Shown here: positions 15,501-24,116 of the stretch, in pieces
Layout of the letters: each line of letters begins with the position of its first letter
Position numbering within the stretch: the stretch's first letter is position 1
NCBI GenBank assembly: GCA_003662985.1
Contig: QMZD01000002.1
Span: forward strand, 1-24,116
Length of the DNA: 24,116 nucleotides
Source of the DNA: Archaeoglobales archaeon
GTDB taxonomy: Archaea; Halobacteriota; Archaeoglobi; Archaeoglobales; Archaeoglobaceae
Reading direction: 5' to 3'
The notes under the pieces: generated by a model
The model's input: only the letters and a program-made list of their open reading frames with translations
The model's database searches: none
Told to the model about the DNA's origin: nothing
Made by a program: the position numbers and the translations under genes

Positions 15501-18500
15501 ATCCCATGGCTTGTAGCATTGAAGAGGTAGTTACCCTTAACTAAATTGTCTCTGGATTCGTTCAACCAGATAAGATACCATCCCTGGACGATGTTGTTGT
15601 TTGTGATGGTTGTATTTGTAACTTCATCGAGCAGCGTTATTCCAGCTTCTTTGTTGTAGAGAAGGTTGTTTTCAGTTATGTTGTTGTAATCTGATGAGAA
15701 AATGGCAATGCCGTAATAGCTGCCAAATACGGAATTGTTCATTATAAGGTTGTTGTTTGCTTGATAGTCAACATATATTCCCGCCCCTGAGCTTGGATAC
15801 AATTCGTTGTTTCTGATAACGTTGTTCCGCGATTCCAAGACTGAGATGCCCGCATATGACGAGTTGACCAAATAATTATCCTCTATCACACTATTCATAG
15901 AATAATCGAATATGATACCAGTTTGGAGATAATTGCCTATTCTATTATTCCTAACTCTAACCTCATCGGAATTGGAAACATTTATTCCATGCCCAGATGA
16001 TGAGAGTTCGTTTTCTTCTACCGTAATGTTCTCAGAGTTGAGGATTGTTACAATATTCCCCCCATATCTTGCAGAGAAATTGTTTCTTAAAATCAGTGAG
16101 TTCTTGATATTGCTTAGATAAAGCCCACGATAGGAATACATTGGAGAGATGTTATTTGAAGCTATAAGGACCGAGTCACCTCCCGAAATATATATTCCTG
16201 TTACTACAGTATCTCCTACGATGGTGTTGTTCGTAATGAGGCTATCACTTAATCCACTAAACTCAATTGCGACATAAAATGTTGTATTAAAGTAATTCTC
16301 ACTTATGACGTTTCCAGTGTTATATGTTTCTATTCCTATCGACAGACCCCATCCTTGGGATAAGAACCGGTTATTTGAGATATTGGAATTGTAAAGATAA
16401 CCTGTGCGTATCCCATAACCGTTGTCTCTAAAAATGCAGTTGGAGATTTCGATATTATCCATGACTCCCCAGTATCCGAATATACCGTCAGTTGATGCGC
16501 CCTCTATCGTAATTCCAGTTATGTTTACTTTGTTTCTCAAAGAAAATACCTTATCACCCATAGCATGAACAATCGTATCGACTGGATTTCTCGAGAAGGA
16601 TGCGATTTTCTCCAAATTCTTGTCTATTGTGACACTCTCATTGTATTGCCCTGGACAGATGATAATCGAGTCTCCGCTGTTTGCAGCATCTACAGCTTCA
16701 CTTATTGTATGATGATGGGTAATACCCTTAACACAAATACCTCTGTCCGGCTTGTAAACCACCCTTATCGGCTTGTTTGTCCCCATTATGGCATAAGTTC
16801 CACTGGAATTTTGAAGATCAACGTGTGTGAAGACGGCCTTATCAGCGGGATAAACAACATTTGGCCAGGAGTTAACGGGAAGTCTCCAGTTTCCATCCAC
16901 GAAGTTGTAGAGTGCTAGAGTATCTTCAATAACCGAAGTTATATCTCTGTCTTCATAACTCAAAGTTAAATCAAGATATCCACCCTCACACACCGGATTG
17001 AGTTCCAGATAGACTCCAATATTTTGAATGTACTCAAGGCTGTCCAGAATGGGTTCTGCCTCAGCTATAGCATAGCAGTTTCCAACAAAACTAGCTTTAA
17101 TATCATTTAGAGATACATTCCAGAAGAGTTCCCTTGATAAACTCTGAATTGAGACAAAATCCGATGCGTTAAGATGAATCGTTGTGAAGGCATTATCTTC
17201 AGTATTTTTGAGCTTTATACCTACCTTCGAGTCAATAACATTAATGTTCTCGAATTCATTATGAGAACTATTCTGGACTTTGATGCCCGTATTGGAGTTT
17301 GCTATCTCTACATCTCCAAATTCATTGTAATTCGAGGAGGTAAGATTAATCGCATCGAAGGTGTCGGAGGAAGCAATATTATGGAAATCACAATTAAAAG
17401 AATTTTCGAGGTTGATCGAGCTGTATTCGTGCGTGGACTCCAGATCTGACACCGATTGTCTCAAACTACCATTAACATATATCCCGTTTTTATTTCCAGA
17501 AGTCCTTATAGTTGAAAAAGAACTCTCATACCCGCCGATATCCTTAATCCCATACACGTTGTTCTCAGAGGTAAGATCGTAAACATTAGCGAAGGAGACA
17601 TCATACAAAAACAGCCCTGAGCCTCCCTTTGAGTTATTTGAGAGTACAAGATTTCTCAGTGTGACTTGAGTAGAGTTAATTATCGTTATTTTTCCGAGAT
17701 TACTAACATTTTCAGCCACGAGGGTACGGTTTGCTATCCAAATATTCTTCGCATTTACATAATGGAGATATGGTTCTCCGTTAACAGTATTTCCAATTAT
17801 ATCATTGTAATAGCTCTCGATCCCATTGAAGAAGATTCCCGACCCCATAGGATTAATTATTGAGTTGGAGATCAAAGTAAAGGTATTTTTAACGTTGCTG
17901 GAGAGTCTTATTCCATTCTCCTGGGGATTAATAATAGTGTTATTCGCGATCAGTAAATGTCCTGGGGATGTGTCTTTGGATGTTAAAGATTTTACCGCTA
18001 TGGCTATTCCGTTGTCTGAGAATGTGTTATTATCGATCACATTACCTACGCTAACAGAAGGATATCCAAAATAATAGTAGATGCCGTAGGTTGAGTGGAG
18101 AATCTCATTATTACTTATCAAATTTCCTGTGCTTGGTTCAATAAAAGCGATTGCTTCAATCCCCTTTTCGGATGTATCTATCAGATTGTCCAAGATTGTT
18201 ATATTCTTAGATATATACAGGGAAATACCCTTGCTCGAGAGTTCAATAACATTATTGCTTATAGTGATGTTGTTGCATTCCTGTTTAAAGAAAACGGGAG
18301 GTGAGAGATCAATCCCGATTTTGTGATGATAGAGTGAATTTCCATCGATGATGCTGTCCGTCACATTGACGAAAGTTATCCCATAGCGATATCCAGTGAA
18401 GGGTGTGAATGGAGTGAACCCTCCAATTCCTCCCGAGCCTTCAGAATTCAATGCATTATCCCAATCAAGGGTATTATTTCTAATTACAATGTTAGTGGCA

Positions 18501-21500
18501 TCCTCAACAAAAATGATTCTTTCAGTTCCTCCATAGAACTTGAATCCTTCAACGGTTACATTGTCAGAAGTTATATTCATTCTACCAACTATCTCGGCGT
18601 TTGAGCCATAAGCTTCGAGTGTGAGAGGTTTATCAATCGCCAGAATTTCAGTATATCTTCCATCACAAACTACTATTGTGTCACCACCGCCTGCTGCATA
18701 AATCGCATCAGAAATATTGTTGAAATAAAGCGGTGCGGAAAGGCATGGAGTTGATGATGCTGGATAAACCACGAGATCCACTCGAGTAATGTTTACTAGA
18801 GTAAGAGGTAAATAATCCACGTTGTCATCGTTAAGGAAGTAACTCGAATCGCAGAAGCTATCTTGATCTGAATTTGGACATGTTTGACTGAATCCCGAAT
18901 GATCGGTAGCCCAGTAGTTTCCACCAATTTCTGAACCACCAACTATATTCGTCCCATTCATTTTCGTTACATTCCAAGAATTGACATAAAACGTGTCTCC
19001 AAAGATTGCGTTGTTCTCATTCCTGAAGAAGTTGTCATAAATGGTATTGTTGCCCGAAGTTGAGAGCTTTATACCATAATTGTTGTCGGTTACAGTGTTT
19101 CTGTAAAGTGTATTGAAATCTGAGAGGTAAAGGTCAAATCCTATGGTGTTCAGGGTTAGAGTATTGTTAGACAGGATGTTTTCTGAGGATAGATCGATGT
19201 GTATTCCAAAGTAGTTTGAGTTGGCGTTGTTTAGATCGATGAGGTTGTTTATGCTTGAACCTGAGATACTAATTCCATTATAGTTGTCTTTTGCTAAGTT
19301 ACCGATGACCGAATTGCCTGTAGAATTATAAAGGAAAATTCCGATATCGTTGAATTCTGCTGTGTTGTTTATTAATACGTTGTTCTCAGAGCTGTAAACC
19401 GAGATTCCATAATCATCATTCAAGGTTGCGGTGTTGTTTTTGATCGTATTATAGGTGCTATGAGAAGATAACGAGATTCCATCGTTACCATTCGAGCTTA
19501 CGGTATTATCAACTGTGGTGATATAACTGGAATTATAAAGTCTGATTCCCGTTCCCAAATTTTCTATTGCAATATTATTTGTAATCAGACAATTCTGAGA
19601 GTTGCGCAAAACGATTCCATACATTGTGTTTGAGCTTACCGTATCGTTCTCAATTCTGCAGTCCTTTACATTTCTGTAATAAATTCCATCCCACCACCCA
19701 GTAACAGTCACATTCCTCACCGTCACATTTAAGGTATTGGAGGAGTAAATGGCTGAACTTCCCAAACTGTTAATTCCATCGATTATATGTCCGTTTCCGT
19801 CCAAAATTACATCGTTTGCGGTAATATTAACGCACTTGCTTGCTGAACTATCCAAGATATCATTCTGAAGGACATAGTAGCCAGGAGTATCGATAACTGT
19901 GCAAGAATAGATCCTAAAACCTTCGGCCTTTTTACCCTTCAGAGGGAGGTAATCTACATTTCCTAGAGAGAGAGTATAGCTTTCATCGCAAAAGCCGTCC
20001 AAGTTTGCATCAACACAAATCTGGCTGAAACCTGTGCCATCTGGTTTAGCCCAGTAGTTTCCGCCCAAATAACTTCCACCAATTATGTTAACCCCTTGGA
20101 TTTTGCTGACATTCCATGTATTCGAACCTCCAACATTTGCGTTGACTGGGTTGTAGAAGTAGTTGTTGTAGATTAGATTGGAGAACGAAGAGGTTTGGGC
20201 TATGGTAATTCCGAAGTTGTTTAGGGTTACGGTATTGTTTGAGATGGTGTTGTTCCAATTGTTGTATCCCAAATAAATTCCGTAGAAGTTCGAGGTTGCT
20301 GTGTTGTTCGTAAAGGTGTTGTGACTTGAATAATCTAGCCAGAAACCTCCCTGTCCATTTGAGCTGGCAGTGTTGTTCTCTATTAGGCTGGAGATCAATG
20401 AAAGTACAAAACCATAATTCCCGTTTGAGTTAGCAGTATTGTTTGTTATGGTGGCACTACCCTCTACATAAATCCCCCTATAGTTCGAATTTGCGATATT
20501 ATTTGATATTAAGCCACCAAGTTCTGAATAAAGCCCATAATTGGTATTGTAGCTCAGATTGCAGTTCAGAATGCTGTTATCAAGGGAATCTTCGATCCAG
20601 ATTCCATCATAGTTAGAAATTGCGGAGACGTTGGAGATTATGTTGCTGTTGCTGGAATACACCAAATTCATTGCCTTTCCGTTTGAATGCAGAAAACTAT
20701 TCGATATCGTGCAGTAACTTGAATTTAGGAGGCGTATCCCTTTACTAAACGATGAAACTTCGAGGTTTGTTACCCTTATATGATCAGAATTTGAGATGGA
20801 AATTCCTTGATTGTTACTCCCTGACGAGGTTGCACTTACATTCTCGATCCTTCCATCGCTTACATAAACAAAACCTATCCCCTTTTCTTTAACAACTAAA
20901 TTTAGATCTTTCACAGTCACATTAGTTAAAGTTTCACCGGCATAAACGAAAACAGCATAACCGCTGGATTGCAAAGTTATTGTATGATTGTTTCCATCGA
21001 AGTTCACATCGCTAGAGTTAATATAAATACAGTTCGGGGAGGAGGTGGTGATGTCAGAGATAAGGGAGTAAACTCCTGGCTGACTTATAATGGTGCAGTC
21101 ACCAACATTTCCCGGTGGCAGTACGGTTTGATTGACCGAAAGCATAGGATAGTAGTCTAAAGAAGATATTAACCACGGGCCATTTTGTGGGATGTCATAG
21201 GGAACATCACCGATTCCATCGTTGTTTGAATCGATTCCTGAATAATCATCCCAGTAGTTGCCCGTGAAATTGTAGTATTGGGAGTTGCTAAAGTTGTAGT
21301 ACATCCTCTCAGTCGAATTCCAGTGGTTGTTGCCAGAGTCATCGACGGCATTCTGGAAGTTGTTGGTGAAGTTGTTGAGGTAGATCGTGTTATTATAAGA
21401 GAGAGGATAGATTATACCAATCGATTCGAATTGGGTGTATCCCCAACCCTTAATGTGTATCCCATATAAACTGTTTGAAATAAAGTTGTTTCTAATCGTG

Positions 21501-23518
21501 TTATTGAGGGAGCTTGAAACTATCTCTATCCCTACTGAGTTACCACTAAGGCTGTTGTTCTCCACAACAGAATTACTTGTTCCATAGAAGAGAACTCCAT
21601 GACTGGCTTTATTTAGTACTGAATCTCTCACAACAATGTCGTTGCAGTTTACGCAAAAAACAGCTCCAGCGTTGGAGGCTGAGTTAATCTCTACACCAGA
21701 TTCACCTATAAGGTAATAAAGCTTCTTGCCATCCATCAGATTTGACGTGTCTATGTCATGCACTATGTCTGAAACATCTTGCCAATCCTCAATCCAGAAG
21801 CCATGGGTATTTCCATTCATTAAATTGTTTCTAAGCGTTGTGTTTGAGGCATATTCGAAATAGATACCATATTCGTTGTTTTCAACCGAATTTCCAATTA
21901 AAGAGCAAGAATCCGAATCGTAAAGCTTGATTCCGTACATACTATTATCAAAGGAGTGACACTCTACTATGGTTATATTGTACGAAGAATCGAGGTAGAT
22001 CCCACCTCTACCCGAGTTTCCCGTCACATTAAATATCTCAGAGTCGCTTAAGTATTCGAATCTCACACCGTAATACCAATCTGTCACCGTAACGTTCTTA
22101 ACAGAAATATTGGAGAGAGAAGATGAATACCCCTCTGCGTAGATGCCATAGATGCCATTAACATCTCCACCATTTATTGCATGACCATTTCCCTCAAGGG
22201 TAACATCACTTGATTCTATCTTTATGCAATGATCGTTTCCTGCAGAAGATATGTCTTGGCTAAGGATATAAACACCGGGAGAATTTATAATCGTGCAAGA
22301 ATCTACTAGAACTCCAGATGGCTGAACAAGCGTTAATGGAAGGAAATCTATGTTTTCAGAAGCTAAAGTAAGGCTAGAATCGCAGATTCCATCTCCATCG
22401 CTATCACTGCATGTCTGGCTGAAACCAGTGCCATCTGGCTTAGCCCAGTAGTTTCCGCCCAAATAACTTCCACCAGCTATATTTGTTCCCAATTGCTTGG
22501 TTGTATTCCAAGTGTTTGGATACGCTGCAGAAATCTCGAAGTTGTCTATGTTGTTGAAATAGTTGTTAAAAATGAAATTATCCTGTGAATCGTAGATGTA
22601 GATCCCATAATTTGTATTGGAATCTATAGTGTTGTTTACTATCGTGTTACCCTTCGAATGGTCATATAGCATAATTCCTTCCGAATTCTCATTTATCGTA
22701 CTATCAGTCAGGTTGTTGCTTTCACTTCCTTCAAAATAAATCCCATAATTATCATTCAAAACGGCAGTATTATTCTCAATTGTGTTGTTAGACGCATAGT
22801 ATAGCCATATTCCGTGAGTGCTAAGGCTAGCCGTGTTATCAATTACCGTGTTATTGTCAGACGTATCCAGAGTAATCGCTCCATCTCCATTGCAGTGTCT
22901 AACTTTATTCGCTATCACGATATTGAAATTGGAATTGAAAAGGTAAATTCCATAAGCTGATGTCGAATTTACTGTGTTGTTTTCTATTCGCCCATTATCA
23001 ACAAAATCATAAGAAATCCCATAACTCCAATCTGAAAGGACAAAGTTCTTCACAGTCACATTAGTTACCATTGAAGTTGAGTTATAAACCCGAATACCAA
23101 AATGACTACCGATCCCGTCAACTACATGCCCTCTACCATCCAAAATAACATCACTGGAAGTTATTCCTATACAGTTGGAATCTGCATCGATTATATCTTG
23201 AGTAAGAACATAAACGCCAGGAGAGTCTATAACCGTGCACGAATCTATTTCACCTCCCGATGGTGGTTGTGTGGTCTCAGCAGCAACCTTAATAACCCAT
23301 ACATCACTACCTCCGGCATCGTAGGATTGAGTAGATCCACTAATTATGTACCCACCGTCTGACGTTTGCTGTACTGAACTTGCCTTATCCCAACCAGCCC
23401 CTCCGAATGTTTTATTCCATTCTTCATTAGGCGCTTCATTAGCATCCGCAAAAGGTATAAGGGTAAATAAGCAACAGACGAGCAAAAATAATAGAACGTA
23501 TTTTAATCCCAAACTCAT
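9599..23518 (-). CDS. Giant membrane-anchored beta-helix/propeller/CARDB surface protein
   Basis: About 4639 residues. A signal peptide ([16 protein letters not shown], ending ADA) is followed by one orphan [11 protein letters not shown] surface repeat (about 36-90). Six beta-helix modules come next: four opening CT-x-I-x-x-PGVY-x-L (starting near 90, 403, 806 and 1205) and two opening DAI/EAV-x-A-x-x-GD-x-I-x-x-C (near 1580 and 2260). Most modules close in a D-x-D-G-type loop. Then follow a Big-1/Ig-like domain (2828-2935), an unrecognised beta-ladder region (2937-3520), a 6-7 blade propeller with AVWT and YYSIW/FYSIFDG motifs (3540-3945), three CARDB domains (3950-4290), two [22 protein letters not shown] domains (4295-4525), a Pro/Thr stalk and a C-terminal membrane helix with basic tail. 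GGAG at 23527-23530 favours ATG 23518 over ATG 23536 (six residues longer). It is probably an adhesive or structural wall protein; no catalytic motif was recognised. Confidence 0.9.
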   Translation of the reverse strand: MSLGLKYVLLFLLVCCLFTLIPFADANEAPNEEWNKTFGGAGWDKASSVQQTSDGGYIISGSTQSYDAGGSDVWVIKVAAETTQPPSGGEIDSCTVIDSPGVYVLTQDIIDADSNCIGITSSDVILDGRGHVVDGIGSHFGIRVYNSTSMVTNVTVKNFVLSDWSYGISYDFVDNGRIENNTVNSTSAYGIYLFNSNFNIVIANKVRHCNGDGAITLDTSDNNTVIDNTASLSTHGIWLYYASNNTIENNTAVLNDNYGIYFEGSESNNLTDSTINENSEGIMLYDHSKGNTIVNNTIDSNTNYGIYIYDSQDNFIFNNYFNNIDNFEISAAYPNTWNTTKQLGTNIAGGSYLGGNYWAKPDGTGFSQTCSDSDGDGICDSSLTLASENIDFLPLTLVQPSGVLVDSCTIINSPGVYILSQDISSAGNDHCIKIESSDVTLEGNGHAINGGDVNGIYGIYAEGYSSSLSNISVKNVTVTDWYYGVRFEYLSDSEIFNVTGNSGRGGIYLDSSYNITIVECHSFDNSMYGIKLYDSDSCSLIGNSVENNEYGIYFEYASNTTLRNNLMNGNTHGFWIEDWQDVSDIVHDIDTSNLMDGKKLYYLIGESGVEINSASNAGAVFCVNCNDIVVRDSVLNKASHGVLFYGTSNSVVENNSLSGNSVGIEIVSSSLNNTIRNNFISNSLYGIHIKGWGYTQFESIGIIYPLSYNNTIYLNNFTNNFQNAVDDSGNNHWNSTERMYYNFSNSQYYNFTGNYWDDYSGIDSNNDGIGDVPYDIPQNGPWLISSLDYYPMLSVNQTVLPPGNVGDCTIISQPGVYSLISDITTSSPNCIYINSSDVNFDGNNHTITLQSSGYAVFVYAGETLTNVTVKDLNLVVKEKGIGFVYVSDGRIENVSATSSGSNNQGISISNSDHIRVTNLEVSSFSKGIRLLNSSYCTISNSFLHSNGKAMNLVYSSNSNIISNVSAISNYDGIWIEDSLDNSILNCNLSYNTNYGLYSELGGLISNNIANSNYRGIYVEGSATITNNTANSNGNYGFVLSLISSLIENNTASSNGQGGFWLDYSSHNTFTNNTATSNFYGIYLGYNNWNNTISNNTVTLNNFGITIAQTSSFSNLIYNNYFYNPVNANVGGSNTWNVSKIQGVNIIGGSYLGGNYWAKPDGTGFSQICVDANLDGFCDESYTLSLGNVDYLPLKGKKAEGFRIYSCTVIDTPGYYVLQNDILDSSASKCVNITANDVILDGNGHIIDGINSLGSSAIYSSNTLNVTVRNVTVTGWWDGIYYRNVKDCRIENDTVSSNTMYGIVLRNSQNCLITNNIAIENLGTGIRLYNSSYITTVDNTVSSNGNDGISLSSHSTYNTIKNNTATLNDDYGISVYSSENNVLINNTAEFNDIGIFLYNSTGNSVIGNLAKDNYNGISISGSSINNLIDLNNANSNYFGIHIDLSSENILSNNTLTLNTIGFDLYLSDFNTLYRNTVTDNNYGIKLSTSGNNTIYDNFFRNENNAIFGDTFYVNSWNVTKMNGTNIVGGSEIGGNYWATDHSGFSQTCPNSDQDSFCDSSYFLNDDNVDYLPLTLVNITRVDLVVYPASSTPCLSAPLYFNNISDAIYAAGGGDTIVVCDGRYTEILAIDKPLTLEAYGSNAEIVGRMNITSDNVTVEGFKFYGGTERIIFVEDATNIVIRNNTLDWDNALNSEGSGGIGGFTPFTPFTGYRYGITFVNVTDSIIDGNSLYHHKIGIDLSPPVFFKQECNNITISNNVIELSSKGISLYISKNITILDNLIDTSEKGIEAIAFIEPSTGNLISNNEILHSTYGIYYYFGYPSVSVGNVIDNNTFSDNGIAIAVKSLTSKDTSPGHLLIANNTIINPQENGIRLSSNVKNTFTLISNSIINPMGSGIFFNGIESYYNDIIGNTVNGEPYLHYVNAKNIWIANRTLVAENVSNLGKITIINSTQVTLRNLVLSNNSKGGSGLFLYDVSFANVYDLTSENNVYGIKDIGGYESSFSTIRTSGNKNGIYVNGSLRQSVSDLESTHEYSSINLENSFNCDFHNIASSDTFDAINLTSSNYNEFGDVEIANSNTGIKVQNSSHNEFENINVIDSKVGIKLKNTEDNAFTTIHLNASDFVSIQSLSRELFWNVSLNDIKASFVGNCYAIAEAEPILDSLEYIQNIGVYLELNPVCEGGYLDLTLSYEDRDITSVIEDTLALYNFVDGNWRLPVNSWPNVVYPADKAVFTHVDLQNSSGTYAIMGTNKPIRVVYKPDRGICVKGITHHHTISEAVDAANSGDSIIICPGQYNESVTIDKNLEKIASFSRNPVDTIVHAMGDKVFSLRNKVNITGITIEGASTDGIFGYWGVMDNIEISNCIFRDNGYGIRTGYLYNSNISNNRFLSQGWGLSIGIETYNTGNVISENYFNTTFYVAIEFSGLSDSLITNNTIVGDTVVTGIYISGGDSVLIASNNISPMYSYRGLYLSNIKNSLILRNNFSARYGGNIVTILNSENITVEENELSSSGHGINVSNSDEVRVRNNRIGNYLQTGIIFDYSMNSVIEDNYLVNSSYAGISVLESRNNVIRNNELYPSSGAGIYVDYQANNNLIMNNSVFGSYYGIAIFSSDYNNITENNLLYNKEAGITLLDEVTNTTITNNNIVQGWYLIWLNESRDNLVKGNYLFNATSHGIYLNHSDGNTIEDNSVINCKNDAIHMKNSNFNKIIKNTASYSDAGISLVDCTFVNISQNILNENYRGVRLNHTAALLPAEAMESIVVENNSFLNNEYSALDDGRSLYLWYNDSRGNYWSDYDEPSEGCYDSDNNGICDSPYNITGGNNQDMYPLTSPPLTCFGLEMGAISYENQHLVGFAQITDCNGNPISVSSMQVNFSEISEEENGVIFPPIAFTNENGTAIFDYAFNQVGNATIQAETNDPYSERAVRTHRTFNSLARYPDILEINPMYTKYFLKGYGIENGLEVSVGWDGELDPLRVSVTPPTQEAITKKFCIQGHPDPECVWYYYPDDPSYKYTQTTHEGFNMEDLPLGASMFLIEAVSEQTTTVKAETLFHRLQPKGLPRFPQVVRGEKYIEGQNYVDLKKVTKIYVFEDHVEFVYSGYTFYWDFDAHRLSLDTPDVGVSIDLDDYAGSIRYSGEIEIEAEYDKGEVGFNYSDGVDIEASFNTSDYEVSFNYDDGSISLSAAYKDSLLRFVYQGVGVSYDKSRGDVVFYKDNKAYICYFNGSGIEYRGDIPLPDDVKDVIDEVGDVLTGVHTVLVVTDVIIDVTKITDSALDIIGIIEPIMEVIDKIPGFDVPSGVPWVGGHYGVTTYIPSGKHTPQEGTFCSNPGACGIFFEENATFSSFTGRGRMSYGGGIYYTFGEQTLAGICAQRIAIYKPSSNTLYLDEVDWNLIVDVQDIPLTEWDFVVIKAGVTMDVRVSFGIVQRTESGELKFYNATADVDIWGEASGGASVVIASVEVTVGANVGMGAELDRNYDFSITSLRAGVLIRVDWHFLFYSDHWGRKFICDLWNGNCWTEPASKPEYWRLSDRDYLTAEYNTLAGELIHSSPTQEYIIVKNTYPDADPKLALGIDNEEMIVYSADNPSKNLTRAFDIYYTFNESGGWSEPKPIVNDTTSDFKPDLAYTLDNRFIAVWTKLNNESLPENPGNFSEVIKHAEIAYSLYSSGYWTTPALLTNDSYFDYEPKIVADGYEAMVMWIKNPRNEVYIGNNATENHPLENDYYYSIWNGTAFSPEKKAFSDLRLTDNLNFDFHNNSAIAVWTEDMDGNSSTISDKEVFYSIFDGTGWSAKARFTNDGREDRLPDVLYFGDKIMLVWVKDNSTENKTENVILYAIYDGSWSEPESITVEGKVEGLEIARNPANNPVILWQSRMDGDLNIFYSVFDKAHDSWSMSNTLTNDFDLEQSFSPIINSKNEILNVYIKKEIKLQNETVTAGNETFNVTTTKFENASIYLLKHKIIVDLEIDGGDIGFSSTPEPGKDITIAVKVHNVGDLALDNVLVRFTDNGRIIRTKIIDFIRGSETKEVTLNWTVPSDGRQHIIYVEIDPLDSIAEGNETNNIASKPILMPDLAHRIMHILYEFDKISITTTVINRGHYKANESTVNFYYSTSPFFNKDKVLIDSQTVRSLEISETEDLTAVWDVSGLPAGYYYIHLMLDENNEIAEGDETNNHELIPVLIGPDLEVRGEEISVSSDFGDNATIDVKVRNVGSVIAENVEVALFKNNPYTVVNGTSVINESAIIDKTSLYSISPNQSADVTFNAILPAGKYIFFVVADYNNTIEEIGETNNVAVFPHPKNVVTRMIKVSEETVDSNNDRLIDYLGIGFSVNLSKAGDYTITGSLYKGNQRITHTSNTMHLDSGNQIVYLNFSGIEIRNSCEDGPYDVVGVKLYSHNPGLIGKAEDTTTASYNSSDFQGKPVHLLEVVEDYGLDTDNNGLYDYLVVKLKLNVEQEGDYIIYGSLGGSFITNLYKSAPLDTGTQLITLEFRGEDIGKSEENGNYYLSYLKIYNNDLSLVEEREDTYQTNYYQACQFESYPGDACIKKQPTPTPVPTQIRVPHYTPFPTPTPKPTPTPTPTPSEIPTPYPAPSPVPSPISIPTPTPTPKPTPTPTPPQPLQLWQLALPIIAIIAILIAVLAYKGRIGKGGA
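9602..9691 (-). other. C-terminal membrane anchor (coding)
   Basis: The last 30 codons of the giant gene encode [21 protein letters not shown] followed by KGRIGKGG. This is one hydrophobic helix with a basic cytoplasmic tail, so the protein should be held in the cytoplasmic membrane with its bulk outside. There is no PGF or other CTERM tripeptide before the helix, so it is not an evident archaeosortase substrate. Confidence 0.85.
9697..9911 (-). repeat. Pro/Thr-repeat stalk coding tract
   Basis: About 70 codons of low-complexity sequence encode runs such as [15 protein letters not shown] and [16 protein letters not shown]. On DNA this is an imperfect repeat of ggtgttggagttgg-type units, with [12 protein letters not shown] coded twice. 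Such stalks usually span the wall or S-layer between a membrane anchor and outer domains and are often glycosylated at Thr. The tract is a likely site of replication slippage in units of six bases. Confidence 0.85.
20020..20081 (-). repeat. 62-nt near-exact repeat, copy 1 (internal to the giant gene)
   Basis: Differs from 22414-22475 at only two of 62 positions. It encodes the closing motif [20 protein letters not shown] of the third beta-helix module. Matching third codon positions suggest recent internal module duplication or gene conversion. Confidence 0.9.
21206..21262 (-). repeat. 57-nt exact repeat, copy 2 (shared with the 2395-residue gene)
   Basis: Identical at all 57 bases to 8377-8433. 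It encodes the second module's closing motif, with [18 protein letters not shown] at its core. The protein around it is only moderately similar, so the identity has sharp borders. Confidence 0.93.
22414..22475 (-). repeat. 62-nt near-exact repeat, copy 2 (internal to the giant gene)
   Basis: Matches 20020-20081 at 60 of 62 bases. It encodes the closing motif of the first beta-helix module of the giant protein. The two copies sit at equivalent places of modules one and three. Confidence 0.9.
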
Positions 23519-23522
23519 GTTA

Positions 23523-23705
23523 TCAACTCCTACCATTCCGATAGGTTAACAAACCGTTAAACACAGCATTTGGTTTAATTGCTCGGTTTGCTAGATGATT
23601 ATTCAGCTCAGTACACCCCGAATTAGGAAAAGAGAACAATTCAAGGACTACAAGAGTATAGAGTTCACTCTCTCGAGGCTCCATGCCACTAATACAAGGA
23701 GACAT
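23523..23705 (-). CDS. Possible 60-residue leader ORF upstream of the giant gene
   Basis: An unrecognised 60-residue frame ([20 protein letters not shown] at its start, LLTYRNGRS at its end). A GGGGGT ribosome-like site lies 3 nt before its ATG, and that ATG lies about 33 nt below the promoter block. Its TGA ends 4 nt before the giant gene's ATG, so the two would be translationally coupled. Against it, the composition is unlike a typical folded protein, no family is recognised, and the equivalent leader of the 2395-residue gene has no such ORF. It may instead be inserted non-coding leader sequence or the tail of a lost mobile element. Without this stretch there is no other gene between 23519 and 23852. 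Confidence 0.25.
   Translation of the reverse strand: MSPCISGMEPRESELYTLVVLELFSFPNSGCTELNNHLANRAIKPNAVFNGLLTYRNGRS
23527..23532 (-). promoter_or_regulatory. Ribosome binding site that decides the giant gene start
   Basis: TAGGAG on the minus strand lies 8 nt before the ATG at 23518. The alternative in-frame ATG at 23536 lies upstream of this site and has no comparable purine run before it. The shorter start also gives a cleaner signal peptide (MSLGLKY followed by a hydrophobic core). Confidence 0.6.
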
Positions 23706-23737
23706 TTTACCCCCTTTTAATCAGGCGTTGTTATCAG

Positions 23738-23828
23738 AGTAGAATAGACTAGGTTGCCTGATAAGAAAAGTCAACAATTAAAAATTTAAATTTTTCGTTG
23801 TAAATTTTATCTTGATAATTATTATTAG
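23738..23828 (-). promoter_or_regulatory. Promoter/leader block, copy B (drives the 4639-residue gene)
   Basis: This is the second copy of the 91-bp block at 9228-9318, ungapped. The BRE/TATA core and the 18-mer AACCTAGTCTATTCTACT (23739-23756) are unchanged, while most of the roughly 15 differences lie in the spacer between them. Expected initiation is near 23760. That leaves an mRNA leader of about 240 nt before the giant gene, against about 75 nt for copy A. The extra length is the stretch 23523-23705. Confidence 0.72.
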
Positions 23829-23852
23829 GATGCTAAATAATGCCATCCCAAA

Positions 23853-24116
23853 CTATAACTTCCCCTTATAATATTTTGTCGCAGGACATCCCAAACACCT
23901 TTCATGCTCGTATCTCTTACAGGTACCGCAATGAACACCACATGGAGCATATTCAAGAGTTTTTTCCGGTACAACGTTGATGTCCAAGAAGCCATCATAC
24001 TTTATTTCTTGAATTGGGTAAAGTTCGAATCTTCTAACACCTTCCTGGCTTCTGAGAGAACATTTTTCCAAACTTACACTCTCTAAGGAATGGTAATCTT
24101 CAGCAAAAATCAATGC
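23853..24116 (-). CDS. C-terminal part of a Cys-rich protein (cut by window edge)
   Basis: The frame runs open to the right edge, so only the last 87 residues are seen. A TTG at 24113 could be read as a start, but continuation beyond the window is more likely. The C terminus carries CGVHCGTCKRY and, after a short gap, CLGC, giving the pattern C-x3-C-x2-C-x8-C-x2-C. This is reminiscent of Cys-rich DUF3795-like or small iron-sulfur/zinc modules, followed by a short basic tail (KYYKGKL). Family and function are not assigned. Its stop lies only about 25 nt before promoter block B, and no clear terminator is seen between them. Confidence 0.55.
   Translation of the reverse strand, partial: ALIFAEDYHSLESVSLEKCSLRSQEGVRRFELYPIQEIKYDGFLDINVVPEKTLEYAPCGVHCGTCKRYEHERCLGCPATKYYKGKL

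Noticed and set aside
15040..23260. CRISPR-like spacing of gttgttt/attgtt motifs
   Set aside because: These are the Asn-Asn-Thr codons of successive beta-helix rungs, degenerate in sequence and in spacing, and lie in a continuous coding frame.
23519..23536. Start of the giant gene at ATG 23536
   Set aside because: No purine-rich site precedes it, while TAGGAG sits at good distance from ATG 23518. The six added residues (MVGVDN) do not improve the signal peptide.
23537..23705. Remnant of an IS200/IS605 element (TnpB 3' end)
   Set aside because: Considered because the stretch looks inserted, but no TnpB catalytic or zinc-finger motif and no clear terminal hairpin could be found in any frame.

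Overview
The window reads as archaeal surface-protein DNA, most likely from a member of the Halobacteriota (methanogen-, methane/alkane-oxidiser- or Archaeoglobus-like). The evidence is: a PGF-CTERM sorting signal; long NosD-like right-handed beta-helix proteins with dense N-x-S/T sequons; CARDB domains; one copy of the '[11 protein letters not shown]' surface motif; BRE/TATA-type AT-rich promoters; and oligo-T terminators. No rRNA, tRNA, CRISPR array or intact transposase was seen. The lineage is inferred; the protein classes are read from the sequence.

All convincing genes are on the minus strand, so transcription runs from right to left. From the right: (i) the C-terminal end of a gene cut by the window edge, ending in a Cys-rich motif (23853-24116); (ii) a promoter/leader block (23738-23828), a possible 60-residue leader ORF and a giant 4639-residue secreted, membrane-anchored protein (9599-23518) that ends in a Pro/Thr stalk and a C-terminal membrane helix; (iii) a T-rich terminator and a decayed remnant of a DUF488 gene (9374-9489); (iv) a second copy of the same promoter/leader block (9228-9318) driving a 2395-residue secreted beta-helix/Ig-like protein (1987-9174), coupled by a TAATG overlap to a 437-residue beta-helix protein with a PGF-CTERM anchor (674-1987); (v) an intact DUF488 gene (68-613).

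The layout suggests that an ancestral unit 'promoter - giant beta-helix gene - DUF488' was duplicated in tandem. In the right-hand unit the DUF488 gene has collapsed to its first and last codons. The left-hand unit keeps DUF488 and carries the PGF-CTERM partner. A perfect 57-nt identity between the two giant genes shows that they have also exchanged or recently shared sequence.

The likely joint role is a large glycosylated cell-surface apparatus (adhesin, matrix or carbohydrate-binding/modifying layer) made of beta-helix rods, Ig-like/CARDB spacers and a propeller. Two near-identical promoter/leaders could express it coordinately. No enzymatic activity could be assigned from the sequence.
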